Source of the DNA: Saccharopolyspora elongata
GTDB lineage: Bacteria > Actinomycetota > Actinomycetes > Mycobacteriales > Pseudonocardiaceae
Reading direction: 5' to 3'
DNA: 64,000 nt
NCBI RefSeq assembly: GCF_004348985.1
Contig: NZ_SMKW01000045.1
Coordinates: 1 to 64,000, forward strand
Below, in pieces: positions 1 through 7,571 of this stretch. The notes beneath the pieces are model-generated. The model made no database searches. It was not told the origin of the DNA and was given only the letters and a program-made list of their open reading frames with translations. A program made the translations under genes and the position numbers. How positions within the stretch are numbered: the first letter of the stretch is position 1; the number at the start of each line of letters is the position of its first letter.

Positions 1-107
1 TTGCCGCAGAGCGCGCCGCCGGAGGGGTTGATCGCGACCGAGTCATCGAGCCCGATCGCCCGGCGCTGCAGCAGAACCTGGTCTGCGTGATGGAGGGAAG
101 GTCCTGA
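1..107 (+). CDS. C-terminal end of a thiolase / lipid-transfer protein (Ltp4-like), disturbed at the window edge
   Basis: The plus frame ending at the TGA of 105-107 reads ALQQNLVCVMEGRS at its end, which from memory resembles the C-terminus of the Ltp4-type thiolase encoded just upstream of ltp3 in actinobacterial steroid clusters. Its stop overlaps the next ATG (TGATG), as expected for an operon partner. The residues before this (codons at 3-56) do not look like a thiolase on the plus strand. Read on the minus strand, the same bases give AINPSGGALCG, a thiolase signature. The first ~57 bases therefore appear inverted relative to the rest, so only 58-107 is assigned with any confidence. Confidence 0.5.
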   Translation, partial: AAERAAGGVDRDRVIEPDRPALQQNLVCVMEGRS

Positions 108-1264
108 TGGGCAAGCGGTCGGCGGCGGTCCTCGGGACCGGCCAGACGCACCACACCAGCAAGCGGCTGGACGTCTCGATCGCCGGGCTGTGCCGGGAGG
201 CCGCGGAGCGGGCGCTGGCCGACGCTGGCCTGGACTGGCCGGACATCGACGCCGTCGTGGTCGGCAAGGCGCCCGACCTGTTCGAGGGCGTGATGATGCC
301 GGAGCTGCACCTCGCCGATTCCCTCGGCGCCACCGGCAAACCGCTGCTGCGGGTGCACACCGCCGGATCGGTGGGCGGCTCGACCGGTAACGTCGCGGCC
401 AGCCTCGTGCAGGGCGGCGTGCACCGCCGGGTGCTCGCGGTGGCGTTCGAGAAGCAGTCCGAGTCGAACGCGATGTGGGCGCTGTCGATCGTGCCACCGT
501 TCACCATGCCGGTCGGCGCGGGCGCGGGCGGCTACTTCGCCCCGCACGTTCGTTCCTACATCCGCCGCTCCGGGGCGCCCGGGCACATCGGCGCCATGGT
601 CGCGGTCAAGGACCGGCGCAACGGCGCCCGGAACCCGTACGCGCACCTCAAGCAGGACGACATCACGCTGGAATCGGTGCTGGCCTCGCAGGTGCTGTGG
701 GACCCGATCCGCTACGACGAGACCTGCCCGTCCTCCGACGGCGCGTGCGCCGTGATCATCGGCGACGAACCGACGGGCGGCCCGGCCGCGTGGATCCACG
801 CCACCGCGATGCGCACCGAGCCGACCACCTTCGCCGGGCGCGACCAGGTGAACCCCCAGGCCGGGCGGGACGCGGCCGCGGCGCTGTGGAAGCAGGCGGG
901 CATCACCGATCCGATGTCCGAAGTGGACACCGCCGAGATCTACGTGCCGTTCTCCTGGTTCGAGCCGATGTGGCTGGAGAACCTCGGCTTCGCCGCCGCC
1001 GGTGAGGGCTGGAAGCTCACCGAGGCCGGGGAAACCGCGCTGGGCGGGCGGCTGCCGGTCAACCCCTCCGGCGGCGTGCTGTCGTCGAACCCGATCGGCG
1101 CGTCCGGGCTGCTGCGGTTCGCCGAGGCGGCGATGCAGGTGACCGGCAAGGCGGGCGAGCACCAGGTGGACGGCGCCCGCACCGCGCTCGGCCACGCCTA
1201 CGGCGGTGGCTCCCAGTACTTCTCGATGTGGGTCGTCGGAGCCCAGAAACCGGGGGAACGATGA
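107..1264 (+). CDS. ltp3: Thiolase-fold lipid-transfer protein (Ltp3-like), steroid catabolism
   Basis: 385 residues, thiolase superfamily, SCP2/lipid-transfer branch. Visible landmarks are the N-terminal GTGQTHHTSKR, the HTAGSVGGSTG segment at the place of the classical nucleophile loop, CPSSDGACAVIIGD, NPSGGVLSSNP and a C-terminal ALGHAYGGGSQYFSMWV. No cysteine sits in the HTAGSVGG loop, so ordinary thiolytic chemistry is doubtful; a CoA-thioester aldolase-like or carrier role, as in the related Ltp2, is possible (inference). In Mycobacterium tuberculosis the counterpart Rv3523 lies next to a second thiolase and an F420-type oxidoreductase; the same neighbours occur here. Start is fixed by the TGATG overlap with the upstream gene, and its end overlaps the next ATG by four bases, indicating translational coupling. 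Confidence 0.75.
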   Translation: MGKRSAAVLGTGQTHHTSKRLDVSIAGLCREAAERALADAGLDWPDIDAVVVGKAPDLFEGVMMPELHLADSLGATGKPLLRVHTAGSVGGSTGNVAASLVQGGVHRRVLAVAFEKQSESNAMWALSIVPPFTMPVGAGAGGYFAPHVRSYIRRSGAPGHIGAMVAVKDRRNGARNPYAHLKQDDITLESVLASQVLWDPIRYDETCPSSDGACAVIIGDEPTGGPAAWIHATAMRTEPTTFAGRDQVNPQAGRDAAAALWKQAGITDPMSEVDTAEIYVPFSWFEPMWLENLGFAAAGEGWKLTEAGETALGGRLPVNPSGGVLSSNPIGASGLLRFAEAAMQVTGKAGEHQVDGARTALGHAYGGGSQYFSMWVVGAQKPGER

Positions 1265-2130
1265 AGTTCACGCTGTCCGTCGCGATGAGCCCGCTCGACC
1301 AGCTCACCGAGCTGGCCCGCACCGCCGAGGAATGCGGCTTCGACTCGGTCGCCCTGCCGGATTCGCTGTTCTACTCCGAACAGGTCTCGGCGGCCTACCC
1401 GTACACCCCGGACGGCTCGCGGATGTGGACCGCGGAAACGCCGTGGGCGGACCCGCTGATCGCCGCCGCGGCGATGGGCGCGGCGACCTCGCGCCTGCGG
1501 TTCTACACCTCGGTCCTCAAGCTCGGGCCGCGCAATCCGGTCCTGCTGGCGCGACAGCTGGCGTCGGTCGCGGTGCTCACCGGCGACCGGTTCGGCCTGG
1601 GCATCGGGCTCGGCTGGGCACCGGAGGAGTTCGAGTGGTGCGGCGCCCCGTACGCGAAGCGCGGCGCGCGGGTGGACGAGGCGATCGAGGTCCTGCGGCT
1701 GATCCTCGGCGGCGGAATGGTGGAGTACCACGGCGAGTTCTTCGACTTCGACCGCCTGCAGATGAGCCCGGCACCGGCGCGCCCGGTGCCGATCTACGTC
1801 GGCGGGCACACGGATGCGGCGCTGCGCCGGGCGGCCCGGGTGGGCGACGGCTGGGCATCGGCGATGATGGGCATCGACGACCTGCGCAGCACCATCGGCC
1901 GGCTCGCCGAGCTGCGCGCGGAGTGCGGGCGAGCCGGTGAGCCGTTCGAGATCCAGGCGGTCTGCGTGGACCGCTTCGGCGTCGACGGCTACCGGGAGCA
2001 GGCGGAGATCGGCGTGACGGACGCGATCGTGGTCCCCTGGCTGTTCGACGGCCACGGCTTCGACGCGGACCTGAGCACCAAGCAGGCGTCGATCGCCGAG
2101 TTCGCCAGTAAAGTGATCAGCAACGTGTGA
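1261..2130 (+). CDS. LLM-class F420-dependent oxidoreductase (Rv3520c-like)
   Basis: 289 residues, luciferase-like monooxygenase TIM barrel. N-terminus MKFTLSVAMSPLDQLTELAR, then ALPDSLFYS, the typical FYTSVLKLGPRNPVLLARQ and GIGLGWAPEEFEWCG, with RPVPIYVGGHTDAALRRAARVGDGW in the C-terminal half, as in bacterial F420-using family members. Chosen start is the ATG inside the ATGA overlap with the thiolase stop; an in-frame start 33 bases upstream would lie inside the preceding gene. Likely acts on a steroid-derived CoA intermediate, but the substrate is unknown. It follows the Ltp3-like gene as Rv3520c follows the Rv3521-3523 set in mycobacteria. Confidence 0.75.
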   Translation: MKFTLSVAMSPLDQLTELARTAEECGFDSVALPDSLFYSEQVSAAYPYTPDGSRMWTAETPWADPLIAAAAMGAATSRLRFYTSVLKLGPRNPVLLARQLASVAVLTGDRFGLGIGLGWAPEEFEWCGAPYAKRGARVDEAIEVLRLILGGGMVEYHGEFFDFDRLQMSPAPARPVPIYVGGHTDAALRRAARVGDGWASAMMGIDDLRSTIGRLAELRAECGRAGEPFEIQAVCVDRFGVDGYREQAEIGVTDAIVVPWLFDGHGFDADLSTKQASIAEFASKVISNV

Positions 2131-2148
2131 CCGCGACACGGGTGTGAT

Positions 2149-2191
2149 TTTCGCGAGGAATTGACGTTCATCCGGTCGTTTTCTCGCGAAA
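2149..2191. repeat. Inverted repeat TTTCGCGAG / CTCGCGAAA
   Basis: Nine-base arms TTTCGCGAG and CTCGCGAAA separated by 25 bases in the gap between the F420-type oxidoreductase and the NTF2-fold gene. It belongs to the CGCG-centred hairpins seen at several gene ends in this window. It could terminate the upstream operon or bind a regulator of the next gene; the sequence does not decide. Confidence 0.5.
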
Positions 2192-2219
2192 CTGACGCGC
2201 ACCGGATCAGGAGGCAGGA

Positions 2220-2672
2220 GTGGACGAGGACAGCAAGGGCGTGCACTGGGCGGCGACCCGCGAGCCGCATCCGGCGCGCGAAGCGGCGCTGGCGTCGATG
2301 AGCGCGGTGGCGCGCGGCGCCAAGGACGAGTGGGTGGCGCTGTTCGCGCCGGACGGCGTCGTGGAGGACCCGGTCGGCCCGTCGGTCTTCGACCCCGAGG
2401 GTCGCGGCCACCACGGCCGCGAAGGCATCGCCGCCTTCTGGGACCTGGCGATCGCCCAGGCCGACCGCATCGAGTTCCACATCGACGACTCCTTCGCGGC
2501 GGGCCGCGAAGTGGCCAACGTCGGCCGGGTCACCACGTTCCTCCCGGACGGCAATGCGATGGACGCCGAAGGCGTGTTCGTCTACCACGTCGACGACGCC
2601 GGCCTGATCCGCTCGATGCGGGCCTTCTGGGAATTCGACCGCGCAATGGCCACTATCCGCCAAGCGAACTGA
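2220..2672 (+). CDS. NTF2/SnoaL-fold protein, possible ketosteroid isomerase-like enzyme
   Basis: 150 residues with an NTF2-like pattern: a helical N-terminus (WAATREPHPAREAALASMSAVA), then DEWVALFAPDGVVEDPVGPS, HHGREGIAAFWDLAIAQ, and four beta segments ending FWEFDRAM. Enzymes of this fold include delta5-3-ketosteroid isomerase and SnoaL cyclases, and polar residues in VVEDP and HIDDS could line the cone, but no family-specific catalytic set is certain. Start is GTG at 2220, with AGGAGG just upstream. Position beside thiolase genes of the steroid region makes a steroid-intermediate isomerase or hydratase plausible (inference). Confidence 0.65.
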   Translation: MDEDSKGVHWAATREPHPAREAALASMSAVARGAKDEWVALFAPDGVVEDPVGPSVFDPEGRGHHGREGIAAFWDLAIAQADRIEFHIDDSFAAGREVANVGRVTTFLPDGNAMDAEGVFVYHVDDAGLIRSMRAFWEFDRAMATIRQAN

Positions 2673-2720
2673 CGCCGCCGCGCCGCGGAGAGTTCCCGAA
2701 GGCGCCGGCGCCTGACGGGT

Positions 2721-2744
2721 TGGCGATTTCGCGCGAAATCGCCA
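2721..2744. terminator. Perfect 24-base palindrome after the NTF2-fold gene
   Basis: A perfectly self-complementary stretch centred on TTTCGCGCGAAA flanked by GGCGA/TCGCC, followed at 2767-2782 by a second copy of the core. It lies 49 bases after the stop of the NTF2-fold gene. Position fits a transcription end hairpin, without a U-tract. The same core recurs at 29821-29883, 57371-57392 and 63896-63958. Confidence 0.5.
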
Positions 2745-2935
2745 TCCGCCCCTCACGAGGAGTGCTGATTTCGCGCGAAAACGGCGCCCTGCGGTCACGC
2801 CTCACACGTACCCGCAGCCAAGCCGAAACGAGCCCTGCAAATCGAAAAACCGCCTCGCCGCGTTCGGACTGCGGCGGGGCTCCGAGCGTTTCGAATGTCG
2901 CGTGAAGCGGGTGGCCCCTGCATTACCGTCACGCC

Positions 2936-3126
2936 ATGGTCGGCTGGCCACGGCGGAAATCCGAGGAAGTGCAGCCCAGTGCTGCCTCGCCGCCGAGCAG
3001 CCGCGGGGCCTCCCCCGCGGACTCGGTGGTGCTCCTCCCCCTTCGCCGACGTCGCCGCCGATCGCCGTGCTGACCGGAGACGTGCTCGCCGACTTCACCC
3101 GGTGGGCCCAGGGCCTGACCGGTTGA
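2936..3126 (+). pseudogene. Possible leaderless small gene with a frameshift
   Basis: TACCGT lies six bases before the ATG at 2936, the arrangement of an actinobacterial leaderless promoter. The frame gives MVGWPRRKSEEVQPSAAS and runs into an arginine run, stopping at 3071-3073 (45 codons). A neighbouring frame continues as SPPIAVLTGDVLADFTRWAQ to a stop at 3124-3126 and looks more protein-like. A single-base shift near 3028-3045 would join the two. I recognise no family; the call is tentative. Confidence 0.3.
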
Positions 3127-3181
3127 CCCGAGCACCGAAGTTCCCGATTTCAGGCGAAATCGGACGCCCTCGAACGCGCGG

Positions 3182-3213
3182 CACCCCCGGCCGGGACTGC
3201 CCGGCCGGGGGTG
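3182..3213. terminator. GC-rich hairpin downstream of cyp125
   Basis: Fourteen-base perfect arms CACCCCCGGCCGGG and CCCGGCCGGGGGTG with an ACTG loop, followed by two further copies of GGCCAGGGGT up to 3240. It lies about 40 bases past the cyp125 stop (minus strand) and could end transcription from that side. Confidence 0.65.
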
Positions 3214-3253
3214 CCCGGCCAGGGGTGCCCGGCCAGGGGTACCGCTCGGTCGA

Positions 3254-4480
3254 TCAGGTGTACTGGACCTGGACTTCCTTGATGCCGTTGAGCCAGCCGG
3301 AGCGGAGGCGGCGCGGGTCGCCCACCCGCTTGATGTCCGGCATGTGGTCCGCGATCGCGTTGAAGATCAGGTCGATCTCCAGGCGCGCCAGGTTCGCGCC
3401 GAGGCAGTAGTGCGCGCCGTTGCCACCGAAGCCGACGTGCGGGTTCGGGTCGCGGGTGATGTCGAAGCGCTCCGGCTCGTCGAAGACATCCGGGTCGAAG
3501 TTCGCCGAGCTGTAGAACATCCCGACCCGCTGACCCTTCTTGATCTCCACGCCGCCGAGCTCGACGTCCGCCGTCGCGGTGCGTTGGAAGGCGACCACCG
3601 GCGTCGCCCAGCGCACGATCTCGTCGGCCGCCGTCGACGGGCGCTGCTCCTTGTAGAGCTCCCACTGGTCCGGGTTGTCCATGAACGCGAGCATGCCGTG
3701 GGTGATGGCGTTGCGGGTGGTCTCGTTGCCCGCCACCGCCAGCAGGATCACGAAGAAGCCGAACTCGTCCGCGGTCAGCGCGTTGCCGTCGATGTCGGCC
3801 TGCACGAGCTTCGTCACGATGTCGTCCATCGGGCAGCCGCGGCGCTCTTCGGCCATGTTCGCGAAGTAGCCGAGCATCTCGGCGGCGGCGACCTCCGGCT
3901 GGATGTCGTACTCCGGGTCGTCGTAGCCGATCATCTGGTTGGACCAGTCGAAGATCTCCTTGCGGTGCTCCTGCGGCAGTCCGAGCAGTTCCGCGATCGC
4001 CTGCAGCGGCAGCTCGCAGGCCACGTCGGTGACGAAGTCGCCGGCGCCGCGCTTGCGCGCCTCGGTGGCGATGTGCTGCGCCCGGTCCCGCAGCGCGGCC
4101 TCCAGGCTGTTGATGGCCCGCGGGGTGAAGCCCCGCTGCACGATCTTGCGCAGCTTGGTGTGCTGCGGCGGATCCATGTTGATCATGATGAACCGCTGCA
4201 GCTCGATCTGCTCGCGGCTCATGCCCTCGTTGAACCGGATCACGGCGGTGTTCTCCCAGGTGGAGAACACGTCGCTGCGCCGGGATACCTCCTTGACATC
4301 GGCATGCCTGCTGACCACCCAGAACCCGCCGTCGTCGAACCCGCTTCGACGGTCGGGCTGCTGGTTCCACCACACCGGCGCGGTGCGGCGGAGCTCGGCG
4401 AACTCGGCCAGCGGCAGCCGTTCGGCGAGCAGGTCGGGATCGGTGAAGTCGAAGCCCTCCGGAATGCGCGGTGCGACCAC
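3254..4480 (-). CDS. cyp125: Cytochrome P450 CYP125, steroid C26(27)-hydroxylase
   Basis: 408 residues. CYP125 enzymes oxidise the terminal methyl of the cholesterol side chain to the C26 acid, starting side-chain beta-oxidation. Visible: N-terminal GFDFTDPDLLAERLPLAEFAELRRTAP followed by the WWN motif, I-helix AVAGNETTRNAITHGML, K-helix EIVR, and heme loop FGGNGAHYCLG with the thiolate ligand near Cys359. The tail LRSGWLNGIKEVQVQY is also CYP125-like. Divergent from fadA5, exactly as Rv3545c and Rv3546 in M. tuberculosis. A perfect KstR-type box (TGGAACGGGTTCTA, 4520-4533) lies 40 bases upstream of the start, so KstR control is expected. Confidence 0.95.
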   Translation of the reverse strand: MVAPRIPEGFDFTDPDLLAERLPLAEFAELRRTAPVWWNQQPDRRSGFDDGGFWVVSRHADVKEVSRRSDVFSTWENTAVIRFNEGMSREQIELQRFIMINMDPPQHTKLRKIVQRGFTPRAINSLEAALRDRAQHIATEARKRGAGDFVTDVACELPLQAIAELLGLPQEHRKEIFDWSNQMIGYDDPEYDIQPEVAAAEMLGYFANMAEERRGCPMDDIVTKLVQADIDGNALTADEFGFFVILLAVAGNETTRNAITHGMLAFMDNPDQWELYKEQRPSTAADEIVRWATPVVAFQRTATADVELGGVEIKKGQRVGMFYSSANFDPDVFDEPERFDITRDPNPHVGFGGNGAHYCLGANLARLEIDLIFNAIADHMPDIKRVGDPRRLRSGWLNGIKEVQVQYT

Positions 4481-4519
4481 GGATACCTCCTACAGCGGCG
4501 CGAGATCCGACCGAAGAAT

Positions 4520-4533
4520 TGGAACGGGTTCTA
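4520..4533. promoter_or_regulatory. KstR-type operator before cyp125
   Basis: TGGAACGGGTTCTA matches the published KstR consensus TnnAACnnGTTnnA at all fixed positions. It sits in the cyp125-fadA5 divergent promoter region, 40 bases from the cyp125 ATG. Confidence 0.8.
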
Positions 4534-4641
4534 AGCAAGAGAACCACACTTCCAAGATTCAGTAAACCCCTGTAACTAACCTTGAATCGAGCAAGAGAAC
4601 GCGCTTTCGATCAGCCTTGATTCGAACTCTTGTAAAGACAT

Positions 4642-4655
4642 CAGAACGTGTTCTA
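4642..4655. promoter_or_regulatory. KstR-type operator before fadA5
   Basis: CAGAACGTGTTCTA differs from the KstR consensus only at the first position. It lies 37 bases upstream of the fadA5 GTG; with the box at 4520 it gives each divergent gene its own site. Confidence 0.75.
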
Positions 4656-4691
4656 GTTTTGAGTCCGGAGACCGTGCGAGAGGAGATCCAG

Positions 4692-5828
4692 GTGGGCAAT
4701 CCGGTGATCGTGGAAGCGGTCCGCACGCCGATCGGCAAGCGCCGCGGCCGGCTCTCGGGGCTGCACGCCGCCGAGATCCTCGGCGCCGCGCAACACGGCC
4801 TGCTCGACCGCGCCGGCATCGACGCCGCCGAGGCCGACCAGGTGATCGGCGGCTGCGTGACCCAGGCGGGCGAGCAGTCGAACAACGTCACCCGCACGGC
4901 GTGGCTGAACGCCGGCCTGCCGCACCAGGTCGGGTGCACCACGGTCGACGCGCAATGCGGGTCGGCGCAGCAGGCCACGCACCTCGTCGCGGGCCTGATC
5001 GCCGTCGACGCGGTGCGGGTCGGCATCTCCTGCGGCGTCGAGGCGATGAGCCGCGTGCCGCTGCGCAGCAACCTCGGTACCGACGTGGGCATGCCCCGGC
5101 CGGACACCTGGGACATCGACCTGCCGAACCAGTACGAGGCGGCGGACCGCATCGCCGCGCGCCGCGGCATCACCCGCGAAGACCTGAACGCCTTCGGCCT
5201 GCGCTCCCAGGACCGCGCGCAGGCGGCGTGGCGGGAGGGCCGCTTCGACCGCGAGATCGTCCCGGTCGGCGCTCCCGGCGGCGACCGGGTGACCCGCGAC
5301 GAGGGCCTGCGCGACACCAGCATGCAGGCGCTCGGCGGCCTGAAACCCGTTCTGGAGAACGGGATGCACACGGCCGGGACGTCGTCGCAGATCTCCGACG
5401 GCGCGGCGGCCGTGCTGCTGGCCGACGCCGAGCGGGCCGCCGAGCTCGGCCTGCGGCCGCGCGCCCGGATCGTCGCGCAATGCCTGGTGGGCGGCGAGCC
5501 GTACTACCACCTGGACGGGCCGGTGCAGGCCACCCAGCGGGTGCTGGAGCTCAGCGGCATGAAGCTCGGGGACATCGACGTCTTCGAGGTGAATGAAGCG
5601 TTCGCCTCGGTGGTGCTGTCGTGGGCGGCGGTGCACGAACCGGACCTGGACCGGGTCAACGTCAACGGCGGTGCGATCGCGCTGGGCCACCCGGTCGGCA
5701 GCACCGGAGCCAGGCTGATCACCACGGCCCTGCACGAGCTGGAGCGCCGCGACGCCACGACGGCGCTGATCACGATGTGCGCCGGAGGAGCCCTGGCCAC
5801 GGGCACGATCATCGAACGGCTGCGCTGA
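4692..5828 (+). CDS. fadA5: Steroid side-chain thiolase FadA5
   Basis: 378 residues, degradative thiolase. FadA5 cleaves acetyl-CoA or propionyl-CoA from 3-oxo-steroid side-chain CoA thioesters. Catalytic residues are visible: nucleophile Cys89 in VDAQCGSAQQ, the NEAFASVVL motif, His333 in GHPVGSTG and Cys363 in MCAGGALATG. Start is GTG at 4692, preceded by AGGAG at 4680-4684; longer upstream frames would run through the KstR box and lack a ribosome site. Divergent pairing with cyp125 is the Rv3545c/Rv3546 arrangement. Its end converges on hsaB across a gap with two 43-base hairpin repeats. Confidence 0.93.
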   Translation: MGNPVIVEAVRTPIGKRRGRLSGLHAAEILGAAQHGLLDRAGIDAAEADQVIGGCVTQAGEQSNNVTRTAWLNAGLPHQVGCTTVDAQCGSAQQATHLVAGLIAVDAVRVGISCGVEAMSRVPLRSNLGTDVGMPRPDTWDIDLPNQYEAADRIAARRGITREDLNAFGLRSQDRAQAAWREGRFDREIVPVGAPGGDRVTRDEGLRDTSMQALGGLKPVLENGMHTAGTSSQISDGAAAVLLADAERAAELGLRPRARIVAQCLVGGEPYYHLDGPVQATQRVLELSGMKLGDIDVFEVNEAFASVVLSWAAVHEPDLDRVNVNGGAIALGHPVGSTGARLITTALHELERRDATTALITMCAGGALATGTIIERLR

Positions 5829-5839
5829 CGGCACCGAGC

Positions 5840-5882
5840 GAACGGCCCGTTCACCTCAATAGACGAGACAAACGGGCCATTC
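5840..5882. repeat. 43-base hairpin repeat, copy 1
   Basis: Arms GAACGGCCCGTT and AACGGGCCATTC flank a loop containing CACCTCAATAGACGAGAC. First of two tandem copies in the convergent fadA5-hsaB gap; two more lie at 52387 and 52472. Confidence 0.85.
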
Positions 5883-5922
5883 ACCTCACCACCCAGCATC
5901 GGCGCCCCCCAACGAACCGAGC

Positions 5923-5965
5923 GAACGGCCCGTTCACCTCAATAGACGACGCGAACGGGCCGTTC
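5923..5965. repeat. 43-base hairpin repeat, copy 2
   Basis: Arms GAACGGCCCGTT and GAACGGGCCGTTC, same loop core CACCTCAATAGACGA as copy 1 and exactly the same length, starting 83 bases later. It ends 12 bases before the hsaB stop, so the pair may act as a bidirectional terminator. Confidence 0.85.
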
Positions 5966-5976
5966 GCGTCTGGCTG

Positions 5977-6546
5977 TCAGAGCCAGTCGTCGGGGTTGAT
6001 CGTGGTGAGGAACAGGTCGAGATCCGTTGACGGGGACTGCGGCGTCGGGGCGAGGCCCGCGTAGGCGCCCCGGTAGAACAGCAGCGGCGCGCCGGCGGCG
6101 GTTTCGCCGAGGGACCGGACGCGGCCGATGGTGATGTAGTGGTCGCCCGCCTCGTGCACCGCCTCGATGTCGCAGTCGATCCAGGTCAGCACGCCGTCGA
6201 GGATCGGGGCGCCCGACGGAGCCGGGTGCCAGCGGAGGCCGGCGAACTTGTCGTCGCCGCTGCGGCCGAACACGGAGCTGACCGGCCGTTGCGACTCCGC
6301 CAGGACGTTGACGCAGAACCGCCCCGCCCGCTCCAGCACCGGCCAGGCCCGCGACGTCCGGGCCGGGCAGAACAGGACCAGCGGCGGGTCCAGGGACAGC
6401 GCCGCGAACGACTGGCAGGCGAAGCCCACCGGCCGCTCGCCGTCCGTCCCCGTCACCACCGTGACGCCGGTGCCGAAGTGCCCCAGCACCCGGCGGAACA
6501 CCGCCGGCTCCGGGGCGAGCGACACCCGTGCCTCCTCGCCGCTCAT
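5977..6546 (-). CDS. hsaB: HsaB, flavin reductase partner of HsaA
   Basis: 189 residues, flavin reductase (FMN-binding split barrel) family. HsaB supplies reduced flavin to the oxygenase HsaA, which hydroxylates the phenolic secosteroid 3-HSA. Sequence features: FRRVLGHFGTGVTVVTG, PVGFACQSFAALSLDPPLVLFCP, SRAWPVLERAGRFCVNVLAE, and a late DCDIEAVHEAGDHYITIGRV, all typical for HpaC/HsaB-type reductases. Its ATG overlaps the hsaC stop (ATGA), and it is the last gene of the minus-strand hsa block, as in Rv3567c of M. tuberculosis. Confidence 0.92.
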   Translation of the reverse strand: MSGEEARVSLAPEPAVFRRVLGHFGTGVTVVTGTDGERPVGFACQSFAALSLDPPLVLFCPARTSRAWPVLERAGRFCVNVLAESQRPVSSVFGRSGDDKFAGLRWHPAPSGAPILDGVLTWIDCDIEAVHEAGDHYITIGRVRSLGETAAGAPLLFYRGAYAGLAPTPQSPSTDLDLFLTTINPDDWL

Positions 6547-7445
6547 GGGCGGGCGCCGACGCTGAAGTCGTGGCCCCACAGGCTGACCGCCGTGCTCTCG
6601 CGGGCGATCCAGTCCTCGTCGTCGACCTGCCTGCCCTCGCAACCGAATTCGACGTCGAATCCGCCGGGCGTCTTCATGTAGAACGACAGCATCAGGTCGT
6701 TGACGTGCCGCCCCAGTGTCGCCGACATCGGCACCTTCCGCCGCTGCGCGCGGTCCAGGGTCAGCCCGACGTCGTCGACGTCGGCGACCTCCACCATCAG
6801 GTGCACGATCCCGCTCGGCGTCGGCATCGGCAGGAACGCCAGGCTGTGGTGACGCGGGTTGCAGCCGAAGAACCGCAGCCAGGCCGGATCCCGGTCCGCG
6901 GGGCGGCCGACCAGTTCCGGCGCCAGCCGCATCGAGTCGCGCAGCCGGAAGCCGAGCACGTCCCGGTAGAACCGCAGCGCCGCCTCGTCGTCGTGGGTGG
7001 ACAGCACCACGTGCCCGAGGCCCTGCTCCTCGGTGACGAACCGGTGCCCGTACGGGCTGACCACGCGGCGGTGCTGCAGCGCCACCCCGTGGAAGACCTC
7101 CAGCCCGTTGCCGGACGGGTCGTTGAAGCTGATCAGCCCGTTGACCTGGCGGTCGGCGAGCTCGCCGGCCGTGCCTTCCTTGTACAGCACGCCCGCGCTC
7201 TCCAGCCGGGCCCGGACCTCGTCCAGTTCCCCGGAGTTGGCGACCTCCCAGCCGGACGCGGCGAGCCGGTCCTGCTCGCCGGGCAGGATCACCAGGCGCG
7301 CCGGGAAGTCGTCCATCCGCAGGTACAGCGCGTCCAGGTCGGCTCCGGTGCCTTCGATCATGCCGAGCACCTTCAGGCCGAACACCCGCCACGCCTCGAC
7401 GTCGGTCGCCTCGATGCGCAAGTAGCCGAGCGAACGAATGCCCAC
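6543..7445 (-). CDS. hsaC: HsaC, extradiol dioxygenase (ring A meta-cleavage)
   Basis: 300 residues, the same length as mycobacterial HsaC. Type I extradiol dioxygenase that opens the catechol ring of 3,4-DHSA. Fe(II) ligands of the 2-His-1-carboxylate site fall at His145 (QGLGHVVL), His215 (GIVHLMVEV) and Glu266 (GGFDVEFG), matching the known enzyme. Start is GTG at 7445 (VGIRSLGYLRIEATD) with AGGAGG seven bases upstream; a longer in-frame start would extend into repeat R1. Stop overlaps hsaB. A 126-base gap containing repeat element R1 separates it from hsaD. Confidence 0.95.
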   Translation of the reverse strand: MGIRSLGYLRIEATDVEAWRVFGLKVLGMIEGTGADLDALYLRMDDFPARLVILPGEQDRLAASGWEVANSGELDEVRARLESAGVLYKEGTAGELADRQVNGLISFNDPSGNGLEVFHGVALQHRRVVSPYGHRFVTEEQGLGHVVLSTHDDEAALRFYRDVLGFRLRDSMRLAPELVGRPADRDPAWLRFFGCNPRHHSLAFLPMPTPSGIVHLMVEVADVDDVGLTLDRAQRRKVPMSATLGRHVNDLMLSFYMKTPGGFDVEFGCEGRQVDDEDWIARESTAVSLWGHDFSVGARP

Positions 7446-7477
7446 GGCGGGCCTCCTATTGATCGTCTTGATTTGGC

Positions 7478-7556
7478 TTGCGTAGCGGTGCAGGTAGCGG
7501 AACCTCAGGCGGTGCCGGTTGCGTCCCACACCGCAAGCGGCTGACGCCGCTTATAA
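7478..7556 (+). repeat. Structured repeat R1 (internally deleted copy) between hsaD and hsaC
   Basis: Begins TTGCGTAGCGGTGCAGGTAG, then GCGGAACCTCAG, then jumps to a 3-prime module with GCGGTG...CACCGC and the hairpin AAGCGGCTGACGCCGCTT (7535-7552). The same 5-prime and 3-prime modules occur in R2 (15987-16185) and, on the other strand, R3 (44341-44503), which have a central part of about 100 bases that is missing here. It is inserted antisense to the hsa operon. Confidence 0.8.
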
Positions 7557-7571
7557 ACCAGTTCCCTCAAG

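Larger units (their letters stand above)
2673..3253. other. Gene-poor stretch with hairpins and one doubtful small ORF
   Basis: This 581-base gap between the NTF2-fold gene and the end of cyp125 holds a 24-base CGCG-centred palindrome at 2721-2744, a second GATTTCGCGCGAAAAC at 2767-2782, a doubtful leaderless small ORF from 2936, a CCGATTT/AAATCGG repeat at 3144-3163 and a strong GC hairpin at 3182-3213. Nothing else is recognisable. Confidence 0.6.

Noticed and set aside
3150..4547. Long open frames overlapping cyp125 and other genes on both strands
   Set aside because: They have Arg/Pro/Ala-rich shadow composition, no family motifs, and lie across genes with clear catalytic residues.
5829..5976. 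Repeated 43-base units considered as a CRISPR array
   Set aside because: Only two units per locus, the units are hairpins with variable arms, the single spacer is not of uniform length between loci, and no cas gene is present.
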